Shown piece by piece: positions 1 through 9,549 of a stretch of 64,000 bases of DNA. Below the pieces are notes generated by a model, which saw nothing but the letters and a program-made list of their open reading frames with translations, made no database searches and had not been told where the DNA came from. Numbering within the stretch: the first letter of the stretch is position 1; each line of letters begins with the position of its first letter. Source of the stretch: Cohnella silvisoli (lineage in GTDB: Bacteria; Bacillota; Bacilli; Paenibacillales; Paenibacillaceae); assembly GCF_021190915.1 (NCBI RefSeq), contig NZ_JAIOAP010000001.1:186001-250000 (forward strand), given 5' to 3'. The translations under genes and the position numbers were made by a program.

Positions 1-206
1 CGGTTACGGACGGCATGTTTCATTTTATCGAAAATGACGAGGACCCGCACAAATGGGAGAAGTTCATTGCCCGACTGGAAGAAGCGGGTATCGAACCTTA
101 TATGGACCAATTGGTCGAACAAGAAGAACTCGATCCTTTATGCGAGGAACACCCGCGCCATAAGAAGTCGGATGACAAGTCGGCTGTCATTGTGGAGTTC
201 CGATGA
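1..206 (+). CDS. C-terminal end of an unidentified protein (cut by window start)
   Basis: The reading frame is open from the first bases and ends at a TGA at 204-206, so about 67 C-terminal residues are visible. The segment is very acidic, with a WEKFIARLEEAGIEPYMD stretch followed by a charged tail. A WxxFxxxLxxAGxxxY pattern is common at the C-terminus of LplA/YtcQ-type sugar-binding lipoproteins, so it may be the end of an importer's binding protein serving the downstream sugar-acid operon. This is a guess from one short motif. The internal ATG at 15 is not taken as a start, because the frame runs through it from the window edge and no ribosome binding site precedes it. Confidence 0.45.
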   Translation, partial: VTDGMFHFIENDEDPHKWEKFIARLEEAGIEPYMDQLVEQEELDPLCEEHPRHKKSDDKSAVIVEFR

Positions 207-250
207 AAGCGTTCGGAATCGGCAGCTGACGGGATCTATAGAGGATGGGG

Positions 251-1981
251 ATGCAGAGCATGATCTTGCGCAGTCAGGAATGGTTTGACGGACGACCCGA
301 TCATTCGTTTGAGCATCGATCGTCGATGAGGGCGATGGGACATCTGCCGGAATCGTACATGGGAAAACCGATTATCGGCATCTTTAATTCGTGGAACGAT
401 TTCACCAATTGCAACTTGCCGCATAAACAGCTTGTCGAGTATGTGAAACGCGGGGTGCTTATGGCCGGAGGGTATCCGATGGAGATGCATTCCATCTCGA
501 CTCCGTCGGACTTCATGAAGCCGTCCGATTTGCCTTACCGGAATTTAATGTCGATGGATATCGAAGAAATGATTCGCTCTTTGCCCATAGACGGAGCGAT
601 TCACTTATGCGAATGCGACAAGACGACGCCCGCGCAACTGATGGCCGCCGCCAGCTGCGATATCCCGGCCATTCAATTGGCAGCGGGACATCGCGCATCC
701 GCCTATATGCAAGGGAAAGCCGTTAATTATGGAACGGATACGTGGAAATATCTAGACGATTACAACGCCGGATTGGTATCTGAGCAGCAGTGGCAGGAGC
801 TGGAAACGAATATTTCCTGCAGCTTGGGCGGTTGTCCGGTGATGGGAACGGCCTCGACGATGAAGAGCCTCTCGGAAATGCTAGGCATGATGCTCCCCGG
901 CACGGCGAGCATTCCGGCTCATCACGCCGCGCGATATGCCGCGGCGGAAATGACGGGGCGGCGTATTGTGGAGATGGTGCGGGAAGGTTTACATCCTTCA
1001 TTATTAATGACGGAAGCGGCTTTCCATAACGCGATCAAGCTGCTGGCCGCTTTGGGAGGTTCCAGCAATGCGGTCATTCATCTGACGGCCATAGCCGGTC
1101 GATTGGGTATTCGTTTAGGGTTGGATGCCTACGCGGACCAATCGCGGAACGTGCCTCTGCTCGTAAATCTGCAGCCGAGCGGAATTTATAACATGGATCA
1201 GTTCCATGTGGCAGGTGGAATTGGGGCTGCGATTAAGCAACTCCTGCCGCTTCTGGACTGCAGCGCCTTGGCTGCGACCGGAAAAACGATCGCGGAAGAA
1301 TACGGGCAGTATGAGGTTTACTCTCCCGAAGTTATCGCTTCATTGGACCAGCCGGTCAAGGAGTTTTCCGGATTCGTCGTATTCAGGGGCAGTTTGGCTC
1401 CCGACGGCGCCATTCTTAAGAGAGCGGCAAGCTCGTTGAACTTCGACCGCTTCATTGGGAAGGCTGTCGTATTCGAGGATTATGCGGATATGCTGGCAAG
1501 GATTAACGATGACGACTTGGACGTGCGGGAGGATTCCGTTCTATTAATGAAAAACTGCGGTCCCATCGGAGCGGGAATGCCGGAATGGGGAATGATCCCG
1601 ATTCCGAACAAGCTGCTGAAATTAGGAGTGCGGGATATGGTGCGCATTAGCGACGCCAGGATGAGCGGTACCAGCTATGGAACGGTCATTCTGCATGCCT
1701 CTCCCGAATCGGCATTGGGAGGACCGTTAGCTATCGTTCAGGATGGCGATGAGATCGAGGTGGATTTGCCTAACGGAATCATCAACTTAAGAGTCGACGA
1801 CAAGACCATGGAGGATCGGCTAGCCCGTTGGCAAGCGCCTTCTTCCCCTCACAAACGGGGATTTATGCGAATCTATGAGGATCAGGTGCTGCAAGCACAC
1901 GAGGGGTGCGACTTTTGGTCCTTGCGTCCGAAGGATCGTTCGGAAGTCAAGCTAGTCCCTCCGATTGTCGGAAGAGGTTAA
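251..1981 (+). CDS. IlvD/Edd family dehydratase (sugar-acid dehydratase-like)
   Basis: This Fe-S dehydratase of about 576 residues should remove water from a 2,3-dihydroxy acid to give a 2-keto-3-deoxy acid. The three cysteines that bind the cluster in this family are at about residues 54 (SWNDFTNCN), 122 (ECDKTTPAQLMAAA) and 195 (GGCPVMGTASTM). The family's ALGGSSNAV and SDARMSGTSYGT blocks also show. The neighbouring semialdehyde dehydrogenase and SDR suggest a sugar-acid substrate (pentonate or hexonate) rather than branched-chain amino acid synthesis. Three starts compete: ATG 245, 251 and 260. GAGG at 241-244 lies 6 bases from 251, which is preferred. First complete gene of a tightly spaced operon; the next gene starts 15 bases after its stop. 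Confidence 0.88.
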   Translation: MQSMILRSQEWFDGRPDHSFEHRSSMRAMGHLPESYMGKPIIGIFNSWNDFTNCNLPHKQLVEYVKRGVLMAGGYPMEMHSISTPSDFMKPSDLPYRNLMSMDIEEMIRSLPIDGAIHLCECDKTTPAQLMAAASCDIPAIQLAAGHRASAYMQGKAVNYGTDTWKYLDDYNAGLVSEQQWQELETNISCSLGGCPVMGTASTMKSLSEMLGMMLPGTASIPAHHAARYAAAEMTGRRIVEMVREGLHPSLLMTEAAFHNAIKLLAALGGSSNAVIHLTAIAGRLGIRLGLDAYADQSRNVPLLVNLQPSGIYNMDQFHVAGGIGAAIKQLLPLLDCSALAATGKTIAEEYGQYEVYSPEVIASLDQPVKEFSGFVVFRGSLAPDGAILKRAASSLNFDRFIGKAVVFEDYADMLARINDDDLDVREDSVLLMKNCGPIGAGMPEWGMIPIPNKLLKLGVRDMVRISDARMSGTSYGTVILHASPESALGGPLAIVQDGDEIEVDLPNGIINLRVDDKTMEDRLARWQAPSSPHKRGFMRIYEDQVLQAHEGCDFWSLRPKDRSEVKLVPPIVGRG

Positions 1982-1996
1982 GAGGAGGAAACGATC

Positions 1997-3463
1997 ATGA
2001 CTGTTAATACGGAATCTCGTTCATTTGGTAATTACATTGGCGGTAAATGGGTGGTGTCTGCATCCGGGAACACCGAGGCTAGCATTAACCCAGCCGATCG
2101 CAATGAAATCGTAGGGTATTGCCAGATGTCGGGCAAAGAAGATTTGGACCGGGCTGTGGCATCAGCTCAAGGAGCTGCCTTAGCCTGGAGAAAATTGTCC
2201 GCTCCGGCGAGAGGCGATTTTTTGTTCAAAGCGGCCAATATACTGGAGAGCAGATTGAATGATATCGCAGAGACGATGACTAGGGAGATGGGTAAGACTT
2301 TACCGGAAGCCAGAGGCGAAACGGCACGAGGCGTGGCGATTCTTCGTTATTATGCGGGAGAAGGCTTGCGGAAAAATGGCGATGTCATCCCGTCGACCGA
2401 CCCGGATGGCCTGATGTTCACGACACGCGCGCCGTTAGGAGTCGTCGGACTGATTACTCCATGGAACTTTCCCGTGGCCATTCCGATCTGGAAGATAGCG
2501 CCGGCGCTTATCTACGGCAATACGATCGTGTTTAAACCTGCGCAAAATACAGCCATTACGGCGGCGAAAATCATCGAGTGTTTCGCTGCTGCCGGACTGC
2601 CGGACGGCGTCCTAAACTTGGTGACGGGCTCGGGGTCCGTCATCGGGCAAGGCATCATCGATCATCCGGACATTGCCGGCATTTCGTTTACGGGTTCCGA
2701 TGGCGTCGGCAAGAGAGTGGCGTTGGGTGCCGTGGCACGCGGCGCGAAATATCAGTTGGAGATGGGCGGGAAGAACCCGGTTATCGTCTGCGACGACGCG
2801 GATTTGGATCTGGCCGTAGATGCCACGATTAGCGGCGGCTTGAAGTCGACCGGCCAGAAATGCACATGCACAAGCCGGGTTATCGTCATGAGTGGCGTAT
2901 ACGAGTCCTTCAAGGAGAAGCTGCTTCACAAGGTGCGGCAGATTAAAGTCGGTCCCGGAATGTCTTCTGATACGTGGATGGGGCCTTGCGCGAGCGAAAG
3001 CCAAATGCAGACGGTGCTTTCGTATATTGAGAAAGGCACGGCCGAGGGAGCGACCCTGTTTCACGGAGGCGAGCGGGTGCAGGGCGAAGGGTTTCAACAG
3101 GGCTTTTACGTGCAGCCGACGCTGTTCGAGAACGTGAAGCCGGAAATGGTCATCGCGCAAGAGGAAATTTTCGGCCCCGTGCTGGCGCTGTTGAAAGTTG
3201 ATACGTTGGAGGAAGCGTTGGAAGTGGCGAATGGTTCCCGGTATGGATTGAGCGCTTCCGTCTTCACCCGGGATATCGGCAGCGCGATGACCTTTATTCG
3301 CGAGATGAATGCAGGCCTCGTGCGAATCAATGCGGAGAGCGCCGGCGTGGAGCTGCAAGCACCGTTCGGCGGGATGAAGCAATCCAGTTCCGGATCCCGG
3401 GAGCAAGGACAGGCGGCTATTGAATTTTACACTTCGATTAAGACGGTATTCATGAAGGCGTAG
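1997..3463 (+). CDS. NAD(P)-dependent aldehyde dehydrogenase, alpha-ketoglutarate-semialdehyde type
   Basis: A complete 488-residue member of the aldehyde dehydrogenase superfamily, which oxidises an aldehyde to the acid. The PWNFP cofactor-site block is at about 155-159, the FTGS turn at 231-234, the general base in LEMGGKNP at Glu255, and the catalytic cysteine in GQKCTCTSR at Cys289. Its overall look is close to YcbD/GucD-type 2,5-dioxovalerate dehydrogenases, the last step of the non-phosphorylating pentonate, glucarate and galactarate routes. AGAGGAGG at 1980-1987 precedes the ATG at 1997. Behind the IlvD/Edd gene it fits dehydration of a sugar acid followed by oxidation to 2-oxoglutarate. 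The exact substrate is inferred from context. Confidence 0.85.
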   Translation: MTVNTESRSFGNYIGGKWVVSASGNTEASINPADRNEIVGYCQMSGKEDLDRAVASAQGAALAWRKLSAPARGDFLFKAANILESRLNDIAETMTREMGKTLPEARGETARGVAILRYYAGEGLRKNGDVIPSTDPDGLMFTTRAPLGVVGLITPWNFPVAIPIWKIAPALIYGNTIVFKPAQNTAITAAKIIECFAAAGLPDGVLNLVTGSGSVIGQGIIDHPDIAGISFTGSDGVGKRVALGAVARGAKYQLEMGGKNPVIVCDDADLDLAVDATISGGLKSTGQKCTCTSRVIVMSGVYESFKEKLLHKVRQIKVGPGMSSDTWMGPCASESQMQTVLSYIEKGTAEGATLFHGGERVQGEGFQQGFYVQPTLFENVKPEMVIAQEEIFGPVLALLKVDTLEEALEVANGSRYGLSASVFTRDIGSAMTFIREMNAGLVRINAESAGVELQAPFGGMKQSSSGSREQGQAAIEFYTSIKTVFMKA

Positions 3464-3509
3464 CGGCGGAGTTGAGTTGTATTCAAGTTGAAATTTGGAG
3501 GTAATCCTC

Positions 3510-4274
3510 ATGAGGTTAGCGGGTAAACGCGCCATCGTGACGGGCGGCGCGCAAGGGATCGGACAAGGAATCGCGGATCGTTTTTTGCAAGAAGGCGCCC
3601 GAATCGCCGTCATCGATCAGAATGAATCGGCCTTGAGGATATCATCGGAGCAGTGGAGGACCAAAGGTTATGATGTGCTCGATTATCACTGCGATTTAAG
3701 GGATAAAGCGCGATTGACGGAGACGGTCGACAGCATTTTCTCTCAATGGGGCGCGGTAGACATTCTCGTTAACAATGCGGGCATTGCGGTTCGCGAATCG
3801 TTCCTCGATATTTCCGACGATAATTGGGACCGGATATTGGACGTCAACCTTGGAGCGATATTTCGCCTGACGAAGCAGGTAGCCGCAAAGATGGTGGCGG
3901 GCGGAATCAAGGGAAGTATCGTGAATATGAGCTCCAAAAACGGGCTGAGCGGCAGCTCCAAATTGGCGCATTACAACGCGTCCAAAGGCGGAGGTATTTT
4001 GCTGACGCAATCGATGGCGGTTGAGTTGGCTCCTTATGGCATACGGGTCAACGCGGTTGCCCCGGGATTCATCGATACTCCGTTAGACCGCGATTTGCGG
4101 AGGAAGGATCCTGCGATTCCGACGATTACATCGAAAACGCCGATGGGGCGGCTCGGGACGATTGAGGAAGCCGCCAATGTGTTTTTATTTCTGGCCTCTG
4201 ACGAATCGTCATACATGACGGGAACCACGTTGATCGTGGATGGCGGCCATCTAGCGAACGCAAGCGAAATCTGA
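3510..4274 (+). CDS. SDR family oxidoreductase
   Basis: A classical short-chain dehydrogenase/reductase of 254 residues. The dinucleotide-binding TGGAQGIGQG motif is at 11-20, the NNAG motif at about 88-91, the catalytic serine near 141, and the YNASK active site gives Tyr155 and Lys159. PGFIDTP follows near 183, as usual. GGAGG at 3497-3501 lies 8 bases before the ATG at 3510; a TTG at 3495 in the same frame is too close to that site to be the start. It probably oxidises a sugar or a hydroxyl group of a pathway intermediate, either the entry step to the sugar acid or an epimerising redox step. Substrate unknown. Confidence 0.87.
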   Translation: MRLAGKRAIVTGGAQGIGQGIADRFLQEGARIAVIDQNESALRISSEQWRTKGYDVLDYHCDLRDKARLTETVDSIFSQWGAVDILVNNAGIAVRESFLDISDDNWDRILDVNLGAIFRLTKQVAAKMVAGGIKGSIVNMSSKNGLSGSSKLAHYNASKGGGILLTQSMAVELAPYGIRVNAVAPGFIDTPLDRDLRRKDPAIPTITSKTPMGRLGTIEEAANVFLFLASDESSYMTGTTLIVDGGHLANASEI

Positions 4275-4289
4275 CGGGAGGGAAACGGG

Positions 4290-5453
4290 ATGGATGAGCT
4301 TTGGCGGCAAATCAATGCGAATCGGATCGCGGCGGACACTCTTCGATTAATCCGAATTGCAAGCCCAACCGGCGATACCCGGGAAATGGCGGACGCTTAC
4401 GAGAGCATGCTTGCGGAAGCGGGCTGCACGATTGAGCGTTATGAGTTCATTCCCGATAATCCGACGCTTGTGGCTTCCTTCGGAGACGATCGTTCCGGAT
4501 CGGGGAAGACGATCATTTTCAACGGACATATGGACGTTGTTCCGCTTGAGCATGAGCCTGCTCGGGTTGAAGAAGGCATAATTCACGGCCGGGGCGCTTG
4601 CGATATGAAAGGTTCTCTGGCATGTATCGTCGAAGTGCTGCGCGTCCTTCAAGAGAGCGGGACACAATTGTCCGGCAAGCTGATCATTATCGCCAACAGC
4701 TTACATGAAAGTCCCGGAGGAAGAGGCGAAGACCTGGCCGCTTTAGTCGAGCGTGTTAACCTTCGGGCCGATGCCGCTGTGGTAATGGAAGGAGCGCGTT
4801 ACGATTGCACCGTGGCTCAATTGGGCTCGGCCACCTTCGAAATCGAGATTCGCAGGGAGGGAGAGCCTACCCATCAGCTATATACGGCCCCGGGCACACC
4901 GCATCCGATCACGGTGGCCGCCGAAGTTGTGCGTCGACTAAACGAGATGAATCTCGTATTGGAACAGGATTATATAGAAGATACAGGGTATGCATCGTAT
5001 TTTGTCGGCTCTCTGCACAGCGGACAGTTTTACAACCAGCATCCTAATAGAGCGGAGATTGTCGGAGTCAGAAGATATAACCCGCAAGTGTCCTTTGATG
5101 AAGTGGAAAGGGAGCTGCGCGGTGTATTGGCGGAGATCGCCGAGCAGTATCGGGTGAACATTGAACTGGATCTCCGCAAGGTAAGGGACGGTTATCGGAT
5201 CGATAAGAACGATCCGGCGGTGTCCGCGTTACTTGAAGCCGTCCGTAAGGTGAGGAATATCGAGCTGCCGCTTGTGGGCAAGAAAGTGGTCGTCGATGCC
5301 TGTTTCTTCGTGAACGGGCTGGGCATTCCGACAGTCTGCCATGGTCCCGACCAAAGCAGTTCCCACGGAGATAAGGAATTCGCTGATCTGTTGGATCTGA
5401 AACAGACGGCTCAGGTATATATGCAATTTATACATGAATATATGAGCCAATAA
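4290..5453 (+). CDS. M20 family metallo-amidohydrolase (ArgE/DapE-like)
   Basis: A 387-residue di-zinc hydrolase of the M20 family, which cleaves amide bonds of N-acyl amino acids or short peptides. The metal-binding NGHMDVVP (His80, Asp82) and GRGACDMKG (Asp105) motifs are intact, and a late histidine sits in DQSSSHGDKEF. The usual EE pair after the second motif is replaced by HESPGGRGED around 139-148, so the catalytic-base position departs from textbook ArgE/DapE. It follows the SDR gene by 15 bases with GGGAGGG before the ATG. In a sugar-acid operon it points to a substrate with an amide or N-acyl group, which is an inference worth testing. Confidence 0.82.
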   Translation: MDELWRQINANRIAADTLRLIRIASPTGDTREMADAYESMLAEAGCTIERYEFIPDNPTLVASFGDDRSGSGKTIIFNGHMDVVPLEHEPARVEEGIIHGRGACDMKGSLACIVEVLRVLQESGTQLSGKLIIIANSLHESPGGRGEDLAALVERVNLRADAAVVMEGARYDCTVAQLGSATFEIEIRREGEPTHQLYTAPGTPHPITVAAEVVRRLNEMNLVLEQDYIEDTGYASYFVGSLHSGQFYNQHPNRAEIVGVRRYNPQVSFDEVERELRGVLAEIAEQYRVNIELDLRKVRDGYRIDKNDPAVSALLEAVRKVRNIELPLVGKKVVVDACFFVNGLGIPTVCHGPDQSSSHGDKEFADLLDLKQTAQVYMQFIHEYMSQ

Positions 5454-5467
5454 TAGGAGGGATTATA

Positions 5468-6406
5468 TTGCAACAAACCAAACAATTTTTCAGTAAGCTC
5501 GGATTGCCGGAAGGGGATTTGCACCACTTGCCAAGTTCGACGAAGGTGTTCCCGGACGGGGCGCAATACCGGATCGAGATCCCTTCCGTCGAAGGCCCGG
5601 CAGCGCTTCAAGCGGTGGTGGACGCCGCTGCTGAATTTGCGGTTCCGGTGCATCGCGTGTCGCAAGGCAGCGGCGTCATGCTGCTGACGGATGACGAGCT
5701 GAAGGAAATGGCTTGGATCGGCAAACAAAATCAGATTGAAGTCAGTCTCTTCACAGGTCCAAGAGCGACTTTTGATATTTACGCCCAGACAGCGGCGCCC
5801 GGAGGCAAAAGCATCGGTCTGCGCGCGTCGGGAATGGATCAAGTGGTTTATTGCATCGAGGATGTGAAACGAGCCTGCCAGTCAGGCATTCGCGGGATAC
5901 TCGTTGCGGATGAAGGCGTTCTGTGGGCGGTGAACGAATGCAAGAAAGCCGGAGAGCTTCCGGCGGACCTTGTTGTCAAAGTATCGGTATCCATGGGAGC
6001 CTGCAATCCGATTTCCGTGCGGCTGATGAATGACTTGGGAGCGGACACTTATAATGTTCCGACCGATCTGACTTTGGCTAAGCTGTCCGCCATTCGTCAG
6101 GCAGTCGATATTCCTATCGATCTATATATCGAGGTTCCCGACGATTTCGGCGGCTACATCCGTTACTATGAAATTTGCGAAATCATTCGGGTGGCGGCCC
6201 CGGTCTATGTGAAGTTCGGCTTGCGGAACGCGCCCAATATTTATCCTTCAGGAACGCATTTGGAAGAGACGGCGGTCAAGCTGTCTAGGGAACGGGTCCG
6301 GCGCGCGAGAATCGGCTTCGATTTCATTCAGCGTTATCATCCGGAATTGAAAATATCCGGGCCGGGAGCACAAGGCTTAGGCATCCCCTGCCCGAATAAC
6401 GCGTAA
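5468..6406 (+). CDS. U32-peptidase-like TIM-barrel protein
   Basis: This 312-residue protein starts at TTG 5468 behind AGGAGGG at 5455-5461. It resembles proteins usually labelled U32 family peptidase in actinobacteria and Paenibacillus: conserved blocks are PDGAQYRIEIPSVEGP near 27-42, HRVSQGSG near 62-69, YNVPTDLTL near 197-205 and VKFGLRNAPNIYPSGTHLE near 257-275. Residues alternate in short beta/alpha units as in a TIM barrel. No peptidase catalytic motif is obvious, and several U32 relatives act in RNA or cofactor hydroxylation or in metabolism instead. It ends the sugar-acid operon, so a lyase or isomerase role is as likely as proteolysis. Confidence 0.7.
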   Translation: MQQTKQFFSKLGLPEGDLHHLPSSTKVFPDGAQYRIEIPSVEGPAALQAVVDAAAEFAVPVHRVSQGSGVMLLTDDELKEMAWIGKQNQIEVSLFTGPRATFDIYAQTAAPGGKSIGLRASGMDQVVYCIEDVKRACQSGIRGILVADEGVLWAVNECKKAGELPADLVVKVSVSMGACNPISVRLMNDLGADTYNVPTDLTLAKLSAIRQAVDIPIDLYIEVPDDFGGYIRYYEICEIIRVAAPVYVKFGLRNAPNIYPSGTHLEETAVKLSRERVRRARIGFDFIQRYHPELKISGPGAQGLGIPCPNNA

Positions 6407-6432
6407 GTCGACGTCAACGTTTAATTACCTGC

Positions 6433-7218
6433 ATGAAGGCTAAGAGCTATGAAACGGAAGAAGGGAATAGCTTGTCGGATGTTTGGCATATCACGCATAC
6501 GGAAATGGTGCTGCGTCTGCTATGTGCGACCACACTCGGCGGATTGATCGGGCTCGAGAGGGAGTGGAACAACCATGCGGCCGGGTTTCGCACTCATATT
6601 CTTGTCTGCATCGGATCGACGATGATTATGTTGCTGTCGATCTACGGCTTTGCTGAATTCGTCAACGAGGGCAGCGTACGAATGGACCCGGCGCGGCTCG
6701 CTGCGCAAGTGATTAGCGGCATCGGATTTCTCGGCGCCGGTGCTATTCTCCGGAACGGATCTTCTGTAAGCGGGCTGACGACCGCGGCTTCCATATGGGT
6801 GGTTGCCGCGATCGGCTTATGCGTCGGTGCCGGTTTTTACTTCGTGTCGGCGGTGTCGACTTTGTTCGTGCTGGTGAGCCTGTTCGTGTTGAATAAGCTG
6901 GAGAAGCATTGGATGCACCGTCGGCGCGCGCAGGAAATCGTCATTAAGGTAAACTTCCACACTGGCAGTATCGGACGTATCGTATCCGCTTTCGAGGAGC
7001 ATAGGATATCCCTTAACAAGTTCTATATGAAGCCGGACGAGAAATCAAATGAGGCCGCTGGGGTCAAACAGGTCATGGATCTCCATTTTAGCTTCAAAAA
7101 CCCGAATTCGGAGAAGCTGCTGCTTGCTATCGAAACCATCTCCACGATGGTCGACGTCATTTCGTTGCATACACACCATCAGTTGAACGCGAAACGCATG
7201 AAAGAGCAGATAGCGTAA
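6433..7218 (+). CDS. MgtC/SapB family membrane protein
   Basis: A membrane protein of up to 261 residues. The GGLIGLEREWNNHAAGFRTH block, followed by AAQVISGIGFLGAGAI and GLTTAASIWVVAAIGLCVGAG, is diagnostic of the MgtC/SapB family. There are about four or five transmembrane helices, then a soluble C-terminal domain of about 100 residues with ACT-like spacing. MgtC proteins regulate ion homeostasis, for example P-type ATPases or the F-ATPase, rather than carry Mg2+ themselves. The ATG at 6433 has no ribosome binding site; a TTG at 6472 with AGAAGGGA just upstream may be the true start, giving 248 residues. It follows the U32-like gene by 26 bases with no terminator, so it may be co-transcribed. 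Confidence 0.85.
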   Translation: MKAKSYETEEGNSLSDVWHITHTEMVLRLLCATTLGGLIGLEREWNNHAAGFRTHILVCIGSTMIMLLSIYGFAEFVNEGSVRMDPARLAAQVISGIGFLGAGAILRNGSSVSGLTTAASIWVVAAIGLCVGAGFYFVSAVSTLFVLVSLFVLNKLEKHWMHRRRAQEIVIKVNFHTGSIGRIVSAFEEHRISLNKFYMKPDEKSNEAAGVKQVMDLHFSFKNPNSEKLLLAIETISTMVDVISLHTHHQLNAKRMKEQIA

Positions 7219-7263
7219 ATACACAATAAAGTTACGTGATCCATTCGATACCGTCAAGAATAA

Positions 7264-7288
7264 GTCGACCTCCCGAGGTCGGCTTTTT
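7264..7288 (+). terminator. Rho-independent terminator after the MgtC-like gene
   Basis: The arms CGACCTC and GAGGTCG pair with a two-base loop, extended by two more pairs, and are followed by TTTTT at 7284-7288. It closes the sugar-acid/MgtC transcription unit before the chemoreceptor gene. Confidence 0.85.
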
Positions 7289-7448
7289 GCGTCGAGAAAA
7301 TAAGAATTTTTCGATTCATTCACACAATTGCCCTAAAACATTACAAAATGAATCAAACGGCTTAACAAACTTTTGTTATTATAGTTCAAAAGAAAGCCTA
7401 CAGGAAAAAAGCACCAGGTAAAGTCAGCGTGGCATGGAGGGACAGAGA

Positions 7449-9212
7449 ATGAAGTCGAGAGAAGTGAAGAAAATGTCCAGACTTACAATTCGCAGGAAAC
7501 TTTTGATCGTATCCTCTTTACTGTTGATCGTTCCGATATTGGCGTTCGGAGCGGTAACTTATAAGGTAACGGCCAACGAGAGCAACGCTTTGATCGAGAA
7601 CGGATTGAAGAACAACGTGAAGATGGCCGGAGAAATGTTGAACTCCCTGGATAAGGCTGTTCAAAACGGAACGATGACGAAAGAAGAAGCCCAGGAAGAT
7701 TTACGCGTCATTCTATTGGGAGAGAAACAGGCCGACAACACACGGCCTATTAATAAGAAGATCGACTTGGGAGAGAGCGGGTACTTCTTCGTTCTCGACG
7801 ACAAGGGGAATCTGTTGGCGCATCCGAAGCTCGAGGGGCAGAATATTTGGGACAAACAAACGTCAGATGGAACTTATTATATACAAGATATGATTAAGGC
7901 GGCCCAGAATGGCGGCGGGTTCACTTATTACGATTGGCCGCTTCCCGATTCCTCGAAAGAAGCGCGCAAAGTCGCATATGCGGAAACTTTTTCATCCTGG
8001 GGATGGGTTATCGCGGCGGGCTCTTACATGAAAGATTATAACGGCGGACAACGGGATATTCTGGTTACGATGGCGATTACGCTAGGGATTTGTTTGGCCG
8101 TTGGGATAACCGTTCTGACGTTGTTCGCTCTCCATATTTCAAGGCCCGTTATCCGGATTTCGGATCAGGCGGAGCGCATCGCGCAGGGGGATTTGACGGG
8201 GAACGACATCGTTATCTCTAATAAGGATGAGATCGGGAGGCTTGCCGATTCTTTCAATCGTTTGTCGCACAATCTTAGAGAGCTTGCCGGCAATCAGTTG
8301 CTTAGCGCGAATGCGCTTGCCGCTTCCTCCAGCAGCTTGTCGAACGTAATTGGGGAAACGGTTCGGGCGGCTCACCAGACTTCCGATTCTTTGTCGGAGC
8401 TTGCCGTGAACAACGAAACGCAAGCAGGCAGCATCGTAGAGACATCGAAGGCGATGGAAGAGATGACGGGCGGCATAGGCCGCATCGCGGCAACGGCTGC
8501 GAATACTTTCGAGGCTTCCGCGGAAACTTTGAAGGAAGCGGAAGAGGGCAACGGGCTTATACAGCGGTCTTCGGAGCAAATGGCATCTATTAGCAGTACC
8601 GTAGGCGACTTAAGCATAGTCATTAAGCAGCTTGGCGATCGTTCACAACAGATCGGCGATATCGCGGAAGCGATCAGCGATATTTCCGCGCAGACGAATT
8701 TGTTGGCATTGAACGCTTCAATTGAAGCGGCGCGGGCGGGCGAACACGGCAAAGGATTCGCCGTCGTAGCGGGAGAAATCCGCAAACTCGCGGAACGCTC
8801 CAACGAATCAGCGGCAAAGGTAACCGATTTGATCGGTACGATTCTCGGAGATATTGCGAATGCGGGTGAATCCATGCAGAAAGGGGAACTCGAAGTAGCG
8901 GCCGGCACGGCTTCCATTAGCTTGACGGGCGAAGCGTTCGTTCGGATTCTCCAAGCGACCCGCAGCGTCGTCGATCAGGCGGAAGAAGCATCGGCGGCAG
9001 CGGAGCAGATGTCCGCAAGCGCTGAGGAAATCGCGGCATCGTTGCAGCAGATGGAGAGCGTCTCCTCGAATTCTGCCGGCGCGGCAAGCTCCATATCCGC
9101 AGTTACCGAAGAGCAGTTGGCATCAATGGAAGAAATCTCTTCTTCGGCCAACAAACTGAGCCAAATGTCTGATGGCATGAAGCAGCTCGCAAGTAAATTC
9201 AAAATAGGGTGA
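7449..9212 (+). CDS. Methyl-accepting chemotaxis protein with a Cache sensor
   Basis: A chemoreceptor of about 587 residues. It has a short basic start, a transmembrane helix near 15-37, an extracellular single Cache domain ([16 protein letters not shown] near 107-122 and [13 protein letters not shown] near 180-192), a second membrane helix near 205-227, a HAMP domain near 228-280 and a long cytoplasmic four-helix bundle. The kinase-contact hairpin is clear: [20 protein letters not shown], then [21 protein letters not shown] at 7436-7440 lies 8 bases before ATG 7449; the ATG at 7434 overlaps that site and is not used. The ligand is unknown; Cache domains often bind amino or organic acids. No che or flagellar genes are adjacent. 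Confidence 0.93.
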   Translation: MKSREVKKMSRLTIRRKLLIVSSLLLIVPILAFGAVTYKVTANESNALIENGLKNNVKMAGEMLNSLDKAVQNGTMTKEEAQEDLRVILLGEKQADNTRPINKKIDLGESGYFFVLDDKGNLLAHPKLEGQNIWDKQTSDGTYYIQDMIKAAQNGGGFTYYDWPLPDSSKEARKVAYAETFSSWGWVIAAGSYMKDYNGGQRDILVTMAITLGICLAVGITVLTLFALHISRPVIRISDQAERIAQGDLTGNDIVISNKDEIGRLADSFNRLSHNLRELAGNQLLSANALAASSSSLSNVIGETVRAAHQTSDSLSELAVNNETQAGSIVETSKAMEEMTGGIGRIAATAANTFEASAETLKEAEEGNGLIQRSSEQMASISSTVGDLSIVIKQLGDRSQQIGDIAEAISDISAQTNLLALNASIEAARAGEHGKGFAVVAGEIRKLAERSNESAAKVTDLIGTILGDIANAGESMQKGELEVAAGTASISLTGEAFVRILQATRSVVDQAEEASAAAEQMSASAEEIAASLQQMESVSSNSAGAASSISAVTEEQLASMEEISSSANKLSQMSDGMKQLASKFKIG

Positions 9213-9417
9213 TGAGCTATCCCAAAGCCTTGTGGATGGTGCCGGGCTGATTTACTCGTGCGAGTTTTTTGGAGACTAACGACCCCACAGACCGTTATTC
9301 TCTAAAAGTAATGCGAGTTGGCAGGGCAAGTTGGCAATCGAGCTTCTGAAGCACTGTGCCTGCAGAATATTTCTTTCTGCATGTACGGTGTTTTTGTGCT
9401 ACAAGGAGGCAGTCGTG

Positions 9418-9462
9418 ATGTTGCGAAAGTTAATGTACTGGAGGGGGAGACTAAGAGATTAG
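9418..9462 (+). CDS. Possible 14-residue small ORF
   Basis: In the 337-base gap between the chemoreceptor and the zinc-ribbon gene, AAGGAGG at 9403-9409 sits 8 bases before an ATG that opens a 14-codon frame (MLRKLMYWRGRLRD), basic and aromatic. The ribosome binding site is better than that of many real genes here, but so short a frame may be chance. The rest of the gap holds a weak hairpin (ACTCG/CGAGT at about 9254-9270, followed by T6) that may end the chemoreceptor transcript, and the promoter listed next. Confidence 0.25.
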   Translation: MLRKLMYWRGRLRD

Positions 9463-9485
9463 GTGCGAGACTCGTACGCTCGCTA

Positions 9486-9494
9486 TGATATAAT
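9486..9494 (+). promoter_or_regulatory. Extended -10 promoter for the zinc-ribbon gene
   Basis: TGATATAAT matches a perfect -10 with the TGN extension. No good -35 lies 16-18 bases upstream, as is normal for extended -10 promoters. The gene starts 55 bases downstream. Confidence 0.55.
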
Positions 9495-9549
9495 GGAAGG
9501 GGCATTGTTATGGTGAATAATTCCTAATACCAACCGACAGGGTGATCAG

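Noticed and set aside
2612-3613. A 333-codon open frame on the minus strand under the aldehyde dehydrogenase gene
   Set aside because: It is antisense to a complete, well-recognised gene, has low-complexity Arg/His-rich sequence and no ribosome binding site; typical of GC-rich coding sequence.
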